A DNA stretch of 17,099 nucleotides from MAG-120531 sp029242825 (GTDB taxonomy: Bacteria; Bacteroidota; Bacteroidia; Flavobacteriales; Flavobacteriaceae). The DNA lies in contig JAQWTF010000052.1 in assembly GCA_029242825.1 (NCBI GenBank), positions 1 through 17,099 of the forward strand. The letters are read 5' to 3'. The first letter of the stretch is position 1; each line of letters begins with the position of its first letter. Made by a program: the position numbers and the translations under genes. This document shows, in pieces, positions 1 to 7,178 of this stretch. A model generated the notes under the pieces. That model did not search any database. It was given only the letters and a program-made list of their open reading frames with translations, and was not told where the DNA came from.

Positions 1-1
1 A

Positions 2-613
2 CTGACCAGTTTCTGGGGAGGCAATGAATATCTGAATTTTGATACCAAGGACATGAGGGCTGCCACTGCAGCTATTCAAGAGGTTCATTTAGAAGACATA
101 TACGAGCACTACCTATACCCAAACACCCCAAGAAACAACAAGCCTTACACCTATTTCCCAGATATCAATGGAGATTTCATACCCAGAACACTTCAAGGCG
201 CACTGCCAGAGAGAGAAGGAGATTACACTTGGGTGCATTTTAGCCTAAAACCAAGTGGTATTGGCAATACGGACACCTATATATACGTACTCGGAAAATT
301 CAACAACTACACCCCTAGCCCAGAATACCTTATGACTTACAATGCTACACAGAATGTGTACCAGGCACGTATTTTGTTTAAACAAGGTTTTTACAACTAC
401 AGCTATGCACTCTCTTCTGCACCCTTTGAAATTAACAGCTATGAAAAAGAAAAAAAAGCAGGACACACCTTAGATCATTACAGCATAGACGGAAATTTTC
501 ATTTCACTGGAAACCAATACCAGATACTGGTATATTTTAAAGGATTCAGAGACCAACACCAGCGTTTGGTTGGAATAGGGAGCAGCAATTCAAGTACTAT
601 AAAAGACCAGTAA
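2..613 (+). CDS. Type IX secretion system plug protein (DUF5103), 3' part only
   Basis: This is the C-terminal 203 residues of a protein whose 5' end lies outside the window; the reading frame is open from base 2, so the internal ATG at 53 is not the real start. The visible part begins LTSFWGGNEYLNFDTKDMRA, which I recognise from the DUF5103 family of Bacteroidota. A member of this family was identified as the Plug protein that closes the SprA translocon of the type IX secretion system when no PorV is bound. The remainder is rich in aromatic and polar residues with alternating beta-strand patterns, as expected for a secreted beta-rich periplasmic or outer-membrane-associated protein. The signal peptide would be in the missing part. 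The gene ends at TAA 611-613, 73 bp before pruA, with no clear terminator. The family call is from memory of sequence patterns; a role in secretion is known for the family and inferred here. Confidence 0.85.
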   Translation: MTSFWGGNEYLNFDTKDMRAATAAIQEVHLEDIYEHYLYPNTPRNNKPYTYFPDINGDFIPRTLQGALPEREGDYTWVHFSLKPSGIGNTDTYIYVLGKFNNYTPSPEYLMTYNATQNVYQARILFKQGFYNYSYALSSAPFEINSYEKEKKAGHTLDHYSIDGNFHFTGNQYQILVYFKGFRDQHQRLVGIGSSNSSTIKDQ

Positions 614-645
614 GGAAGGGGCTTTTACAGGCACTTTATTATTTG

Positions 646-653
646 TACTTTTG
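646..653 (+). promoter_or_regulatory. Putative -7 promoter element for pruA
   Basis: TACTTTTG is a perfect match to the Bacteroidota -7 consensus TAnnTTTG. It lies 33 bp before the pruA ATG, implying a leader of roughly 25-30 nt. No convincing -33 TTG is visible at the usual spacing, so the call rests on the -7 match and position. Confidence 0.55.
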
Positions 654-686
654 TAAGTAAATAAATTAAAAGATAAAATTACCACT

Positions 687-2321
687 ATGGGAAAAGGCTT
701 TTTTCAAGTACCAGTTGCCTACAATGAACCAATTAAATCATACGCTCCTGGCAGTCCAGAACGCGAAGCAGTTCTAGCACAATACAAATCATATTACAAC
801 GGTACCGTAGATGTTCCTATGTACATTAACGGTAAAGATGTTTCTACCGGAAATACCAGAAACATGACGCCGCCTCACGACCACAAACACATAGTAGGTC
901 AGTACCATGTGGGAACACAAAAACATGTGCAAGAAGCCATAGATACTGCGCTTGAAGCGAGAACTAAGTGGGCTGCTATGCCATGGGAACAAAGAGCTGC
1001 TATTTTTTTAAAAGCTGCTGAGTTAATCGCTGGTCCTTACAGGGCTAAAATTAACGCTGCCACCATGATGGCACAATCAAAAACCATTCACCAAGCAGAA
1101 ATAGATGCTGCTTGTGAGTTTATAGACTTCTTGAGATTCAATGTATCTTATATGCAAGAGATCTTTGAGCAGCAACCAGAATCTGCAGAAGGTATTTGGA
1201 ACCGTGTGGAATATAGACCACTTGAAGGCTTTGTGTACGCCATTACACCTTTTAATTTTACTGCCATTGCCGGGAACCTTCCTGCAAGTGCTGCCATGAT
1301 GGGGAATGTAGTGGTATGGAAACCCTCAGACAGCCAGATATTCTCTGCCAAAGTAATCATGGATGTGTTTGCGGAAGCAGGACTTCCTGCAGGAGTGATT
1401 AATGTAGTTTTTGGAGACCCAGTAATGGTGTCTAACACCGTATTGGCAAGTCCAGACTTTTCTGGCTTACACTTCACCGGATCTACTACTGTTTTCAAAG
1501 CACTCTGGAAGCAAATAGGAAACCAAATAGACACTTATAAAACCTACCCAAGAATCGTGGGAGAAACTGGAGGAAAAGACTTTATTGTTGCTCACGCCTC
1601 AGCCAACCCTCAGCAAGTAGCTACCGCTATGGTCAGAGGCGCTTTTGAATTTCAGGGACAAAAATGTAGTGCCGCCTCTAGAACCTATCTACCAAAGTCT
1701 ATTGCCCAAGAGGTCTTAGACCTAGTGAAAAAAGATGTAGCCAGCATGAAAACACCAGGTTCTCCAGAAGACATGAGTAACTTTGTTACAGCGGTTATTC
1801 ACGAAGGATCTTTTGACAAATTAGCGGCTTATATTGATCAGGCCAAGGTTGACGCCGACGCACAAGTGATCATTGGAGGAGACTACGACAAATCCAAAGG
1901 ATACTTTATCTCCCCCACCGTGATACTGACCACCAACCCTCATTATAAAACTATGGAAACAGAGCTTTTTGGGCCTGTTCTTACGGTATATGTTTATGAA
2001 GACGCGGCTTGGGAAGACACTTTAAAATTAGTAGATGCAACCTCTGAGTACGCACTTACAGGTGCAGTTATTTCTAGAGATCGCTACGCCATTACTCAGG
2101 CTACAGAGGCCTTACAAAATTGCGCCGGTAACTTTTACATCAATGACAAGCCCACTGGAGCCGTGGTAGGCCAACAACCTTTTGGCGGTGCAAGAGCTTC
2201 CGGAACCAATGACAAAGCAGGTTCTGCTCAGAACTTATTGCGTTGGGTATCTCCGAGACTGATCAAAGAGACTTTTGTAACACCCGTAGATTACAGATAT
2301 CCGTTTTTAGGAGAATCTTAG
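687..2321 (+). CDS. pruA: L-glutamate gamma-semialdehyde dehydrogenase (1-pyrroline-5-carboxylate dehydrogenase)
   Basis: The enzyme oxidises glutamate-gamma-semialdehyde (in equilibrium with P5C) to glutamate with NAD+, the second step of proline breakdown, in the cytosol. The 544-residue protein is a complete aldehyde dehydrogenase of the stand-alone PruA (eukaryote-like) group. Visible ALDH motifs are the nucleotide-binding WKPSDS (211-216) and FTGST (263-267), the general-base glutamate in GETGGK (E293) and the nucleophilic cysteine in GQKCSA (C327). An N-terminal extension of about 40 residues before the ALDH fold is normal for this group. No proline dehydrogenase domain is fused and no putA lies nearby, so the first step must be encoded elsewhere. 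The start ATG follows an AT-rich leader with a good -7 element, and the gene ends before a strong terminator. Transcribed alone as far as the window shows. Confidence 0.96.
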   Translation: MGKGFFQVPVAYNEPIKSYAPGSPEREAVLAQYKSYYNGTVDVPMYINGKDVSTGNTRNMTPPHDHKHIVGQYHVGTQKHVQEAIDTALEARTKWAAMPWEQRAAIFLKAAELIAGPYRAKINAATMMAQSKTIHQAEIDAACEFIDFLRFNVSYMQEIFEQQPESAEGIWNRVEYRPLEGFVYAITPFNFTAIAGNLPASAAMMGNVVVWKPSDSQIFSAKVIMDVFAEAGLPAGVINVVFGDPVMVSNTVLASPDFSGLHFTGSTTVFKALWKQIGNQIDTYKTYPRIVGETGGKDFIVAHASANPQQVATAMVRGAFEFQGQKCSAASRTYLPKSIAQEVLDLVKKDVASMKTPGSPEDMSNFVTAVIHEGSFDKLAAYIDQAKVDADAQVIIGGDYDKSKGYFISPTVILTTNPHYKTMETELFGPVLTVYVYEDAAWEDTLKLVDATSEYALTGAVISRDRYAITQATEALQNCAGNFYINDKPTGAVVGQQPFGGARASGTNDKAGSAQNLLRWVSPRLIKETFVTPVDYRYPFLGES

Positions 2322-2336
2322 TGGTAAAATACTATT

Positions 2337-2371
2337 AAAAAAAAGGCCTCCCGATGGGAGGCCTTTTTTTT
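2337..2371. terminator. Bidirectional rho-independent terminator between pruA and cysM
   Basis: A perfect 8-bp GC-rich stem, GGCCTCCC (2345-2352) and GGGAGGCC (2356-2363), closes a 3-nt GAT loop. It is preceded by an A run (2337-2344) and followed by a T run (2364-2371), so it can work on both strands. It sits between the converging ends of pruA and cysM and can serve both. Confidence 0.93.
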
Positions 2372-2383
2372 AATTGGCTTTTT

Positions 2384-3265
2384 TTAGAATAAACCCGAAG
2401 AAAGGTAGCGGTCTCCGCGATCACAAATAATCACGACTACTACGCCTTCTTCTAACTCGTTACAGATTTTTAAGGCGGCACTTACAGCGCCTCCTGAACT
2501 CATACCAGCAAACACGCCTTCTTTTTGAGCCAACAGCTTAGTGTGCCTCTCTGCCTCTTGCTGGTTTACTTCAACAATACGGTCTACTTTGGACGGGTTA
2601 AAAATTTTGGGGAGGTATTCTTCTGGCCATTTTCGAATACCAGGAATTCGAGTACCCTCTTCAGGTTGAACACCCACAATTTGAATACCACTATGTTGCT
2701 CTTTTAGATAGGTAGAAGTTCCCATGATAGTTCCTGTAGTGCCCATAGAAGACACAAAATGAGTCACTTTTCCCTGAGTGTCTCTCCATATCTCAGGACC
2801 CGTAGATTTATAATGGGCTTTCCAATTGTCCGGATTTGAAAATTGATTAAAAGAATAATATCCCTCGTGTAGGACTTTATTTTCTGCATAATCCCTAGCC
2901 CCCTCTATGCCTATAGCTTCTGGTGTAAGTGTAACCTTAGCCCCATAAGCTCTCATGGTCTGAACCCTTTCAATAGTAGAATTTTCCGGCATGACCAGTT
3001 CAATGTTTAATCCGTAAACCGACGCTATCATAGCCAGTGCAATTCCAGTATTACCACTAGTAGCCTCAATGAGCGGGGTTTCCTCATTAATTTCCCCACG
3101 CTCCAAGGCATTGGAAATCATATTAAGGGCAGCCCTGTCTTTTACACTACCTCCAGGATTCTGACCTTCTAATTTAAAAAGGAGTTGTACCCCTGGATTG
3201 GTATTTAACACAGAAGACAATACTAAAGGGGTATTACCTACAAGGGATTGAAGCTTATGTGGCAT
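2384..3265 (-). CDS. cysM: Cysteine synthase, CysM (O-acetylserine sulfhydrylase B) type
   Basis: This PLP enzyme makes cysteine from O-acetylserine and sulfide; CysM-type enzymes can also take thiosulfate to give S-sulfocysteine. The 293-residue protein has the family landmarks: NTPLV (11-15), the PLP lysine in GGSVKDR (K42), the substrate loop ATSGNTG (68-74) and the phosphate-binding loop SMGTTGT (173-179). The GTTGT form of that loop and the stretch IPGIRKWP (207-214) resemble E. coli CysM more than CysK, which usually has GTGGT. It is the last gene of the rsmG-cysE-cysM operon; its ATG lies inside the end of cysE (11-bp overlap), suggesting translational coupling with the enzyme that makes its substrate. 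It ends at the shared hairpin terminator. The CysM-versus-CysK assignment is by motif recall, not alignment. Confidence 0.93.
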   Translation of the reverse strand: MPHKLQSLVGNTPLVLSSVLNTNPGVQLLFKLEGQNPGGSVKDRAALNMISNALERGEINEETPLIEATSGNTGIALAMIASVYGLNIELVMPENSTIERVQTMRAYGAKVTLTPEAIGIEGARDYAENKVLHEGYYSFNQFSNPDNWKAHYKSTGPEIWRDTQGKVTHFVSSMGTTGTIMGTSTYLKEQHSGIQIVGVQPEEGTRIPGIRKWPEEYLPKIFNPSKVDRIVEVNQQEAERHTKLLAQKEGVFAGMSSGGAVSAALKICNELEEGVVVVIICDRGDRYLSSGLF

Positions 3266-4046
3266 TGTTTTTTATTTTTATTTCTGGAGTGTGAAATACA
3301 GATGAATTTTCAGGAATGGAAGTCGTAATCCATGTATTCCCACCAATAATAGACTGGGCGCCAATAACTGTCTTACCGCCCAATATAGTAGCGTTGGCGT
3401 AGATAGTGACCTGATCCTCTATAGTCGGATGTCGCTTTATTTTAGCCATCTCTTTCTTTACAGACAACGCCCCTAAAGTCACCCCCTGGTATATTTTAAC
3501 CTTATTTTTAATCACAGCGGTTTCTCCAATAACAATACCTGTTCCATGATCAATACAAAAGGAATCACCAATACTTGCGCCTGGATGAATGTCTATGCCT
3601 GTTTTACTATGCACATATTCTGTCATGAGTCTAGGTACCAATGGAAAATTAAATTTATGCAAAGCATGTGCCAATCTATAGATCGCTACTGCATAAAATC
3701 CTGGATAAGACAAATAAACTTCTTCAAGGGTCCTTGAAGCAGGATCACCTGCAAGAATTGCCTCAGCATCTTTGTGAAGTTTTTCTAAAATAAATGGTAA
3801 GTCTGACAGATACGCCTCACAAATACTTTGGCAGTTGGCTTCAGGCTTCCAACAAGCCAATGCGACCATCTCCTCAAAGTGGTCGTGTATGGTTTTTATG
3901 CCTTCTAAAGCATCTGTTTGAATATCAAACAACACTTTAAATAAAAGGTCTGTAAAATCTTCTGCTACTTCCTTTAGCTTTAAAGGTAAAGGGATTTCTT
4001 TCTTGTAGGCGTTTATAGCATCTGCCAATACTTTCTGATTTATCAT
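3255..4046 (-). CDS. cysE: Serine O-acetyltransferase
   Basis: The enzyme transfers acetyl from acetyl-CoA to serine, giving O-acetylserine, the committed step of cysteine synthesis. The 263-residue protein has an N-terminal helical domain (about 1-145) and a C-terminal left-handed beta-helix of hexapeptide repeats (about 150-250). Signature residues include IHPGASIG (153-160), DHGTG (166-170) and IGETA (173-177), matching the serine-acetyltransferase active site with its catalytic His/Asp. The C-terminus is short and ends IKIKNNAT; the terminal isoleucine that lets E. coli-type CysE insert into CysK is absent. The gene starts 3 bp after the rsmG stop and overlaps cysM by 11 bp, so all three are very likely co-transcribed. 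Confidence 0.94.
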   Translation of the reverse strand: MINQKVLADAINAYKKEIPLPLKLKEVAEDFTDLLFKVLFDIQTDALEGIKTIHDHFEEMVALACWKPEANCQSICEAYLSDLPFILEKLHKDAEAILAGDPASRTLEEVYLSYPGFYAVAIYRLAHALHKFNFPLVPRLMTEYVHSKTGIDIHPGASIGDSFCIDHGTGIVIGETAVIKNKVKIYQGVTLGALSVKKEMAKIKRHPTIEDQVTIYANATILGGKTVIGAQSIIGGNTWITTSIPENSSVFHTPEIKIKNNAT

Positions 4047-4049
4047 GAC

Positions 4050-4685
4050 TTAACCTTTGAATTTTTGGGGCAGGTACACCAATTTTTTGGTCTCAAAAAA
4101 GTCCTCTTTATAATAATCCATTAAAGAATATATCTGAACGGTTCTATAGTCTTGCAACTCTTCAGAGAGATCTCCTCCTTTCAAGTACAACACCCCATTT
4201 TTAATAGGATGCTCAGAAACTTTCTTAATGCGGCCCTTAATCCACCGCATAAAAGTGGGCATGGCAGCTACCGCCCTACTCACCACAAAATCGTATTGTT
4301 GCTTGTCTTCCTCTACCCGTTGGTGTTTGGCAATGACATTTTCTAAGCCTAAACCAGCTACTACCTCTTCTACTACTTTAATTTTTTTTCCAATAGCGTC
4401 CACTAAGGTGAAGTGGGTTTCAGGAAATAAAATAGCCAGGGGTATGCCTGGGAATCCACCTCCGGTGCCTACATCTAGAATGTGGGCGCCTGGATTAAAT
4501 GAAATAAATTTTGCAATAGCTAAAGAATGTAGCACATGCCTCAGATAAAGCTCTTCAATATCTTTTCTGGAGACTACGTTAATTTTTAGGTTCCAATCCT
4601 GATACAAGGCTTCTAGTGCTATGAATTGATCCTGTTGCTGTTGGGTTAGATTTGGAAAATAATCAAAAATTAATTGAGCCGTCAT
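4050..4685 (-). CDS. rsmG: 16S rRNA (guanine(527)-N7)-methyltransferase
   Basis: RsmG (GidB) methylates N7 of G527 in 16S rRNA using S-adenosylmethionine; loss of the modification is linked to low-level streptomycin resistance in other bacteria. The 211-residue product has the Rossmann SAM site DVGTGGGFPGIPLAI (71-85), preceded by the family stretch NVVSRKD (36-42) and followed by SRAVA (136-140) and YLKGG (167-171). I place the start at the ATG at 4683-4685; an in-frame TTG 18 bp upstream would add six residues (MHKIYP), but it overlaps the likely -7 promoter element, so it is less likely. First gene of the rsmG-cysE-cysM operon, divergent from the desaturase gene. Its pairing with cysteine genes looks like transcriptional convenience, not shared chemistry. 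Confidence 0.94.
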   Translation of the reverse strand: MTAQLIFDYFPNLTQQQQDQFIALEALYQDWNLKINVVSRKDIEELYLRHVLHSLAIAKFISFNPGAHILDVGTGGGFPGIPLAILFPETHFTLVDAIGKKIKVVEEVVAGLGLENVIAKHQRVEEDKQQYDFVVSRAVAAMPTFMRWIKGRIKKVSEHPIKNGVLYLKGGDLSEELQDYRTVQIYSLMDYYKEDFFETKKLVYLPQKFKG

Positions 4686-4700
4686 GGGGTATATTTTATG

Positions 4701-4708
4701 CAAAAAAA
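4701..4708 (-). promoter_or_regulatory. Possible -7 element for rsmG-cysE-cysM
   Basis: On the minus strand this reads TTTTTTTG followed by C, seven of eight matches to TAnnTTTG, with a TTTTG about 21 nt further upstream as a candidate -33 box. The implied leader to the ATG at 4685 is short, about 8-10 nt. T-rich context makes chance matches likely. Confidence 0.3.
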
Positions 4709-4755
4709 CAACATTTTTTTATGATTTAAAGCAAAAGCTTCCAATCGCTTTAGTG

Positions 4756-4763
4756 TATATTTA
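4756..4763 (+). promoter_or_regulatory. Possible -7 element for the desaturase-aminotransferase pair
   Basis: TATATTTA matches TAnnTTTG at seven of eight positions (final G replaced by A) and lies 17 bp before the desaturase ATG. It is the best candidate in the 95-bp divergent spacer on this strand, but no clear -33 box accompanies it. Confidence 0.3.
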
Positions 4764-4780
4764 CCACTTAATATTTTTTT

Positions 4781-5881
4781 ATGAAAAAGCCCCAAGTAAA
4801 ATTCTCCAGAAAAGATCCGGGACAGTTCTTTAAAACACTGAACCAAAGAGTTAATAGTTACTTTAAAGAAAACAATTTACAAAAAACAGGAAATTGGGCA
4901 TTGCATCTTAAGACACTTGTCATGTTTACCATTTTCCTAGCGCCTTACTTTTTAATCCTCACGCTTAACCTACCAAACTGGGCTAACTTTCTGTTGACCA
5001 TAGTGATGGGTGTTGGTATGGCTGGTGTAGGGATGAATGTCATGCATGACGGAAATCACGGCGCCTACTCCAATAAAAAATGGGTCAATAAACTCATGGG
5101 GAGCAGCATTTACATTCTCGCTGGAAATGTGTACAATTGGCAGGTACAACACAATGTACTACACCACACTTACACCAACATTCCAGAACATGACGAAGAT
5201 TTAGACGCGGGAAGAATTCTTCGTTTTTCAAAACATGCAGATTGGAAAAAGTACCATAAATTTCAACATTTATACTCCGTATTATTATACGGATTATTGA
5301 CTTTTAACTGGGCCATTACTACGGACTTCCAACAAATGTACCGGTACACCAAAAGAAAACTCTCTTACGGCAAGTTCCCTAACCCAGTGATTAACTGGAC
5401 CAAATTATTGGTTACCAAAATCATGTATATCGCCATTTGGATTGCCATCCCAATAATTTTTACAGAAATTGCTTGGTATAAAGTGCTTTTGGGATTTTTT
5501 GTGATGCATTATGTGGCTGGATTAATACTGAGTATCGTATTTCAATTGGCTCATATCATTGACCATGCAGACACCCCTATTCCAAACGAACAAGGAGATA
5601 TGAAAAATACCTGGGCCATTCATCAATTGTTTACTACGGTGAATTTTGGCACAAAGAATAGGATTATTAATTGGTTTACCGGTGGCTTAAACCATCAGGT
5701 TGAACATCATATTTTTCCAAATATTAGTCACGTACATTACACAAAAATTGCGAAAATTGTGAAAGAAACGGCTAAGGAGTTTGAATTGCCATATCACGAG
5801 TATAAAACCACCAGAAAAGCCATAATTTCGCATTTCAAACATTTAAAGACGCTAGGTCAAAAACCGAGTCTACAATATTAA
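4781..5881 (+). CDS. Membrane fatty-acid (acyl-CoA/acyl-lipid) desaturase
   Basis: This integral-membrane di-iron desaturase introduces a double bond into fatty acyl chains, likely helping keep membranes fluid. The three histidine boxes are intact: HDGNH (89-93), HNVLHH (124-129) and HQVEHH (305-310). Hydrophobic segments flank them at about 44-64, 68-88, 165-180 (weaker), 205-230 and 234-258, consistent with the usual four-helix membrane topology with the boxes on the cytoplasmic side. The HQxxHH third box and overall layout resemble the linoleoyl-CoA/delta-6-like family, but there is no N-terminal cytochrome b5 domain, so electrons must come from a separate ferredoxin or cytochrome. At 366 residues it is a normal length. 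Regioselectivity cannot be read from sequence. The following aminotransferase starts 5 bp downstream, so they probably share a transcript. Confidence 0.93.
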   Translation: MKKPQVKFSRKDPGQFFKTLNQRVNSYFKENNLQKTGNWALHLKTLVMFTIFLAPYFLILTLNLPNWANFLLTIVMGVGMAGVGMNVMHDGNHGAYSNKKWVNKLMGSSIYILAGNVYNWQVQHNVLHHTYTNIPEHDEDLDAGRILRFSKHADWKKYHKFQHLYSVLLYGLLTFNWAITTDFQQMYRYTKRKLSYGKFPNPVINWTKLLVTKIMYIAIWIAIPIIFTEIAWYKVLLGFFVMHYVAGLILSIVFQLAHIIDHADTPIPNEQGDMKNTWAIHQLFTTVNFGTKNRIINWFTGGLNHQVEHHIFPNISHVHYTKIAKIVKETAKEFELPYHEYKTTRKAIISHFKHLKTLGQKPSLQY

Positions 5882-5886
5882 ACAAC

Positions 5887-7080
5887 ATGAGTACGAAACA
5901 TTTATCTGACAGAATTAACGGAATGGCTACCTCTGCAACATTAGCAATGGCTGCCAAAGCAAGGGAATTAAAAACAGCTGGAAAAGACATTATTGGACTC
6001 AGCTTAGGAGAACCTGATTTTAACATCCCAGACTTTATCAAAGCTGCTGCCAAACAAGCCGTTGACGACAATTATTCTAGTTACTCACCAGTAGATGGGT
6101 ACCAAGATTTAAAAGAAGCCATTGCAGAAAAATTCTTAAGAGACAACAAATTAAACTATTCACCCAATCAGATTGTAGTTTCTACAGGGGCCAAACAGTC
6201 CCTTGCAAACATTGCTATGGTCATGCTTAACCAAGGAGATGAAGTCATTTTACCTGCTCCTTACTGGGTGAGTTACAGCGATATTGTAAAACTAGCAGAG
6301 GGGGTTCCTGTTGAAGTTGCTACCAGTATAGACACTGACTTTAAAATGACTGCTGATCAGTTGGAACAAGCGATTACGCCAAAAACAAAAATGATTTGGT
6401 TTAGCTCCCCTTGTAACCCAAGTGGATCTGTGTATAGCCATGAGGAATTAACCGCATTGGCAGCAGTATTGGCTAAGCACCCCAATATATTTATCGTGTC
6501 CGATGAAATTTACGAACATATTAATTTTGTTGGAGGCCATGTGAGCATTGCTGGAATTTCAGGAATGTACGACAGAACCATCACCGTCAATGGGGTTTCA
6601 AAAGCATTTGCTATGACTGGGTGGCGTATTGGTTATATTGGTGCCCCTGAATGGATTGCCAAGGCTTGTACTAAATTTCAAGGACAGAATACTTCTGGTG
6701 CTAATGCCATTGCTCAAAGGGCTACCATAGCTGCACTTAAGGCTCCTGTAAGCAGTATTTCTCATATGATTGAAGCTTTCCATCAAAGAAGGGATTTAGT
6801 GCTTGAATTATTAGGAGAAATTCCAGGATTTAGACTCAATATACCTGAAGGCGCATTTTATGTATTTCCAGATGTAAGTGAGTTTTTTGGAAAAACAATC
6901 AAAGGAAAACAAATCAATAACGCCTCAGACTTCGCTATATTTCTATTAGAAGAGGCTTTGGTAGCTACCGTTACAGGAGAGGCATTTGGAAATCCAAACT
7001 GTATTAGAATATCCTATGCTGCCTCTGAAGAAGCACTTAGAGAAGCTATGGCAAGAATTAAAAAAGCAGTAAACGCTTAA
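5887..7080 (+). CDS. Class I PLP-dependent aminotransferase, aspartate aminotransferase (1-beta) type
   Basis: The enzyme most likely exchanges amino groups between aspartate and 2-oxoglutarate; related 1-beta enzymes can also transaminate prephenate. The 397-residue protein carries the class I landmarks: LGEPDFNIP (40-48), TGAKQ (100-104), PYWVSY (125-130), NPSG (177-180, cofactor-contacting Asn), SDEIYE (205-210, Asp and Tyr of the PLP site) and SKAFAMTGWRIGY (238-250) with the Schiff-base lysine K239. K103 in TGAKQ corresponds, from memory, to the substrate-carboxylate lysine of Thermus-type aspartate aminotransferases, supporting a dicarboxylic substrate. It starts 5 bp after the desaturase stop and ends just before a strong terminator. 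Exact substrate range is inferred, so no symbol is given. Confidence 0.9.
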   Translation: MSTKHLSDRINGMATSATLAMAAKARELKTAGKDIIGLSLGEPDFNIPDFIKAAAKQAVDDNYSSYSPVDGYQDLKEAIAEKFLRDNKLNYSPNQIVVSTGAKQSLANIAMVMLNQGDEVILPAPYWVSYSDIVKLAEGVPVEVATSIDTDFKMTADQLEQAITPKTKMIWFSSPCNPSGSVYSHEELTALAAVLAKHPNIFIVSDEIYEHINFVGGHVSIAGISGMYDRTITVNGVSKAFAMTGWRIGYIGAPEWIAKACTKFQGQNTSGANAIAQRATIAALKAPVSSISHMIEAFHQRRDLVLELLGEIPGFRLNIPEGAFYVFPDVSEFFGKTIKGKQINNASDFAIFLLEEALVATVTGEAFGNPNCIRISYAASEEALREAMARIKKAVNA

Positions 7081-7096
7081 TTCCGTAAGCGACTTA

Positions 7097-7140
7097 TAAA
7101 CTAAAAGCGGGCTTCCTTTGGGAAGCCCGCTTTTAGTTTA
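7097..7140. terminator. 20-bp perfect-stem bidirectional terminator
   Basis: Arms 7097-7116 and 7121-7140 are perfectly complementary over 20 bp around a TTTG loop; the core is AGCGGGCTTCC / GGAAGCCCGCT. The outer part of each arm supplies the A-rich and T-rich flanks (ctaaaa/ttttag). It lies between the converging aminotransferase and trkH genes and can terminate both. Confidence 0.92.
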
Positions 7141-7178
7141 AAATGATTTATTTCTACCAAACTTAAGTGAGAATAAAC

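Noticed and set aside
53..613. Reading the first gene as complete from the ATG at 53
   Set aside because: The frame is open to the window edge and the upstream residues (FWGGNEYLNFDTKD) match the family, so the gene is truncated by the window.
1148..1534. 128-codon open frame opposite pruA
   Set aside because: Fully contained in the conserved ALDH region on the other strand; composition follows the pruA codons.
4228..4548. 106-codon open frame on the plus strand opposite rsmG
   Set aside because: It lies wholly inside rsmG, whose motifs are intact, and its translation has low complexity with no recognisable family pattern.
4686..4703. In-frame TTG start that would lengthen RsmG by six residues
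   Set aside because: The ATG at 4685 gives the normal family N-terminus, and the TTG falls inside the likely promoter element.
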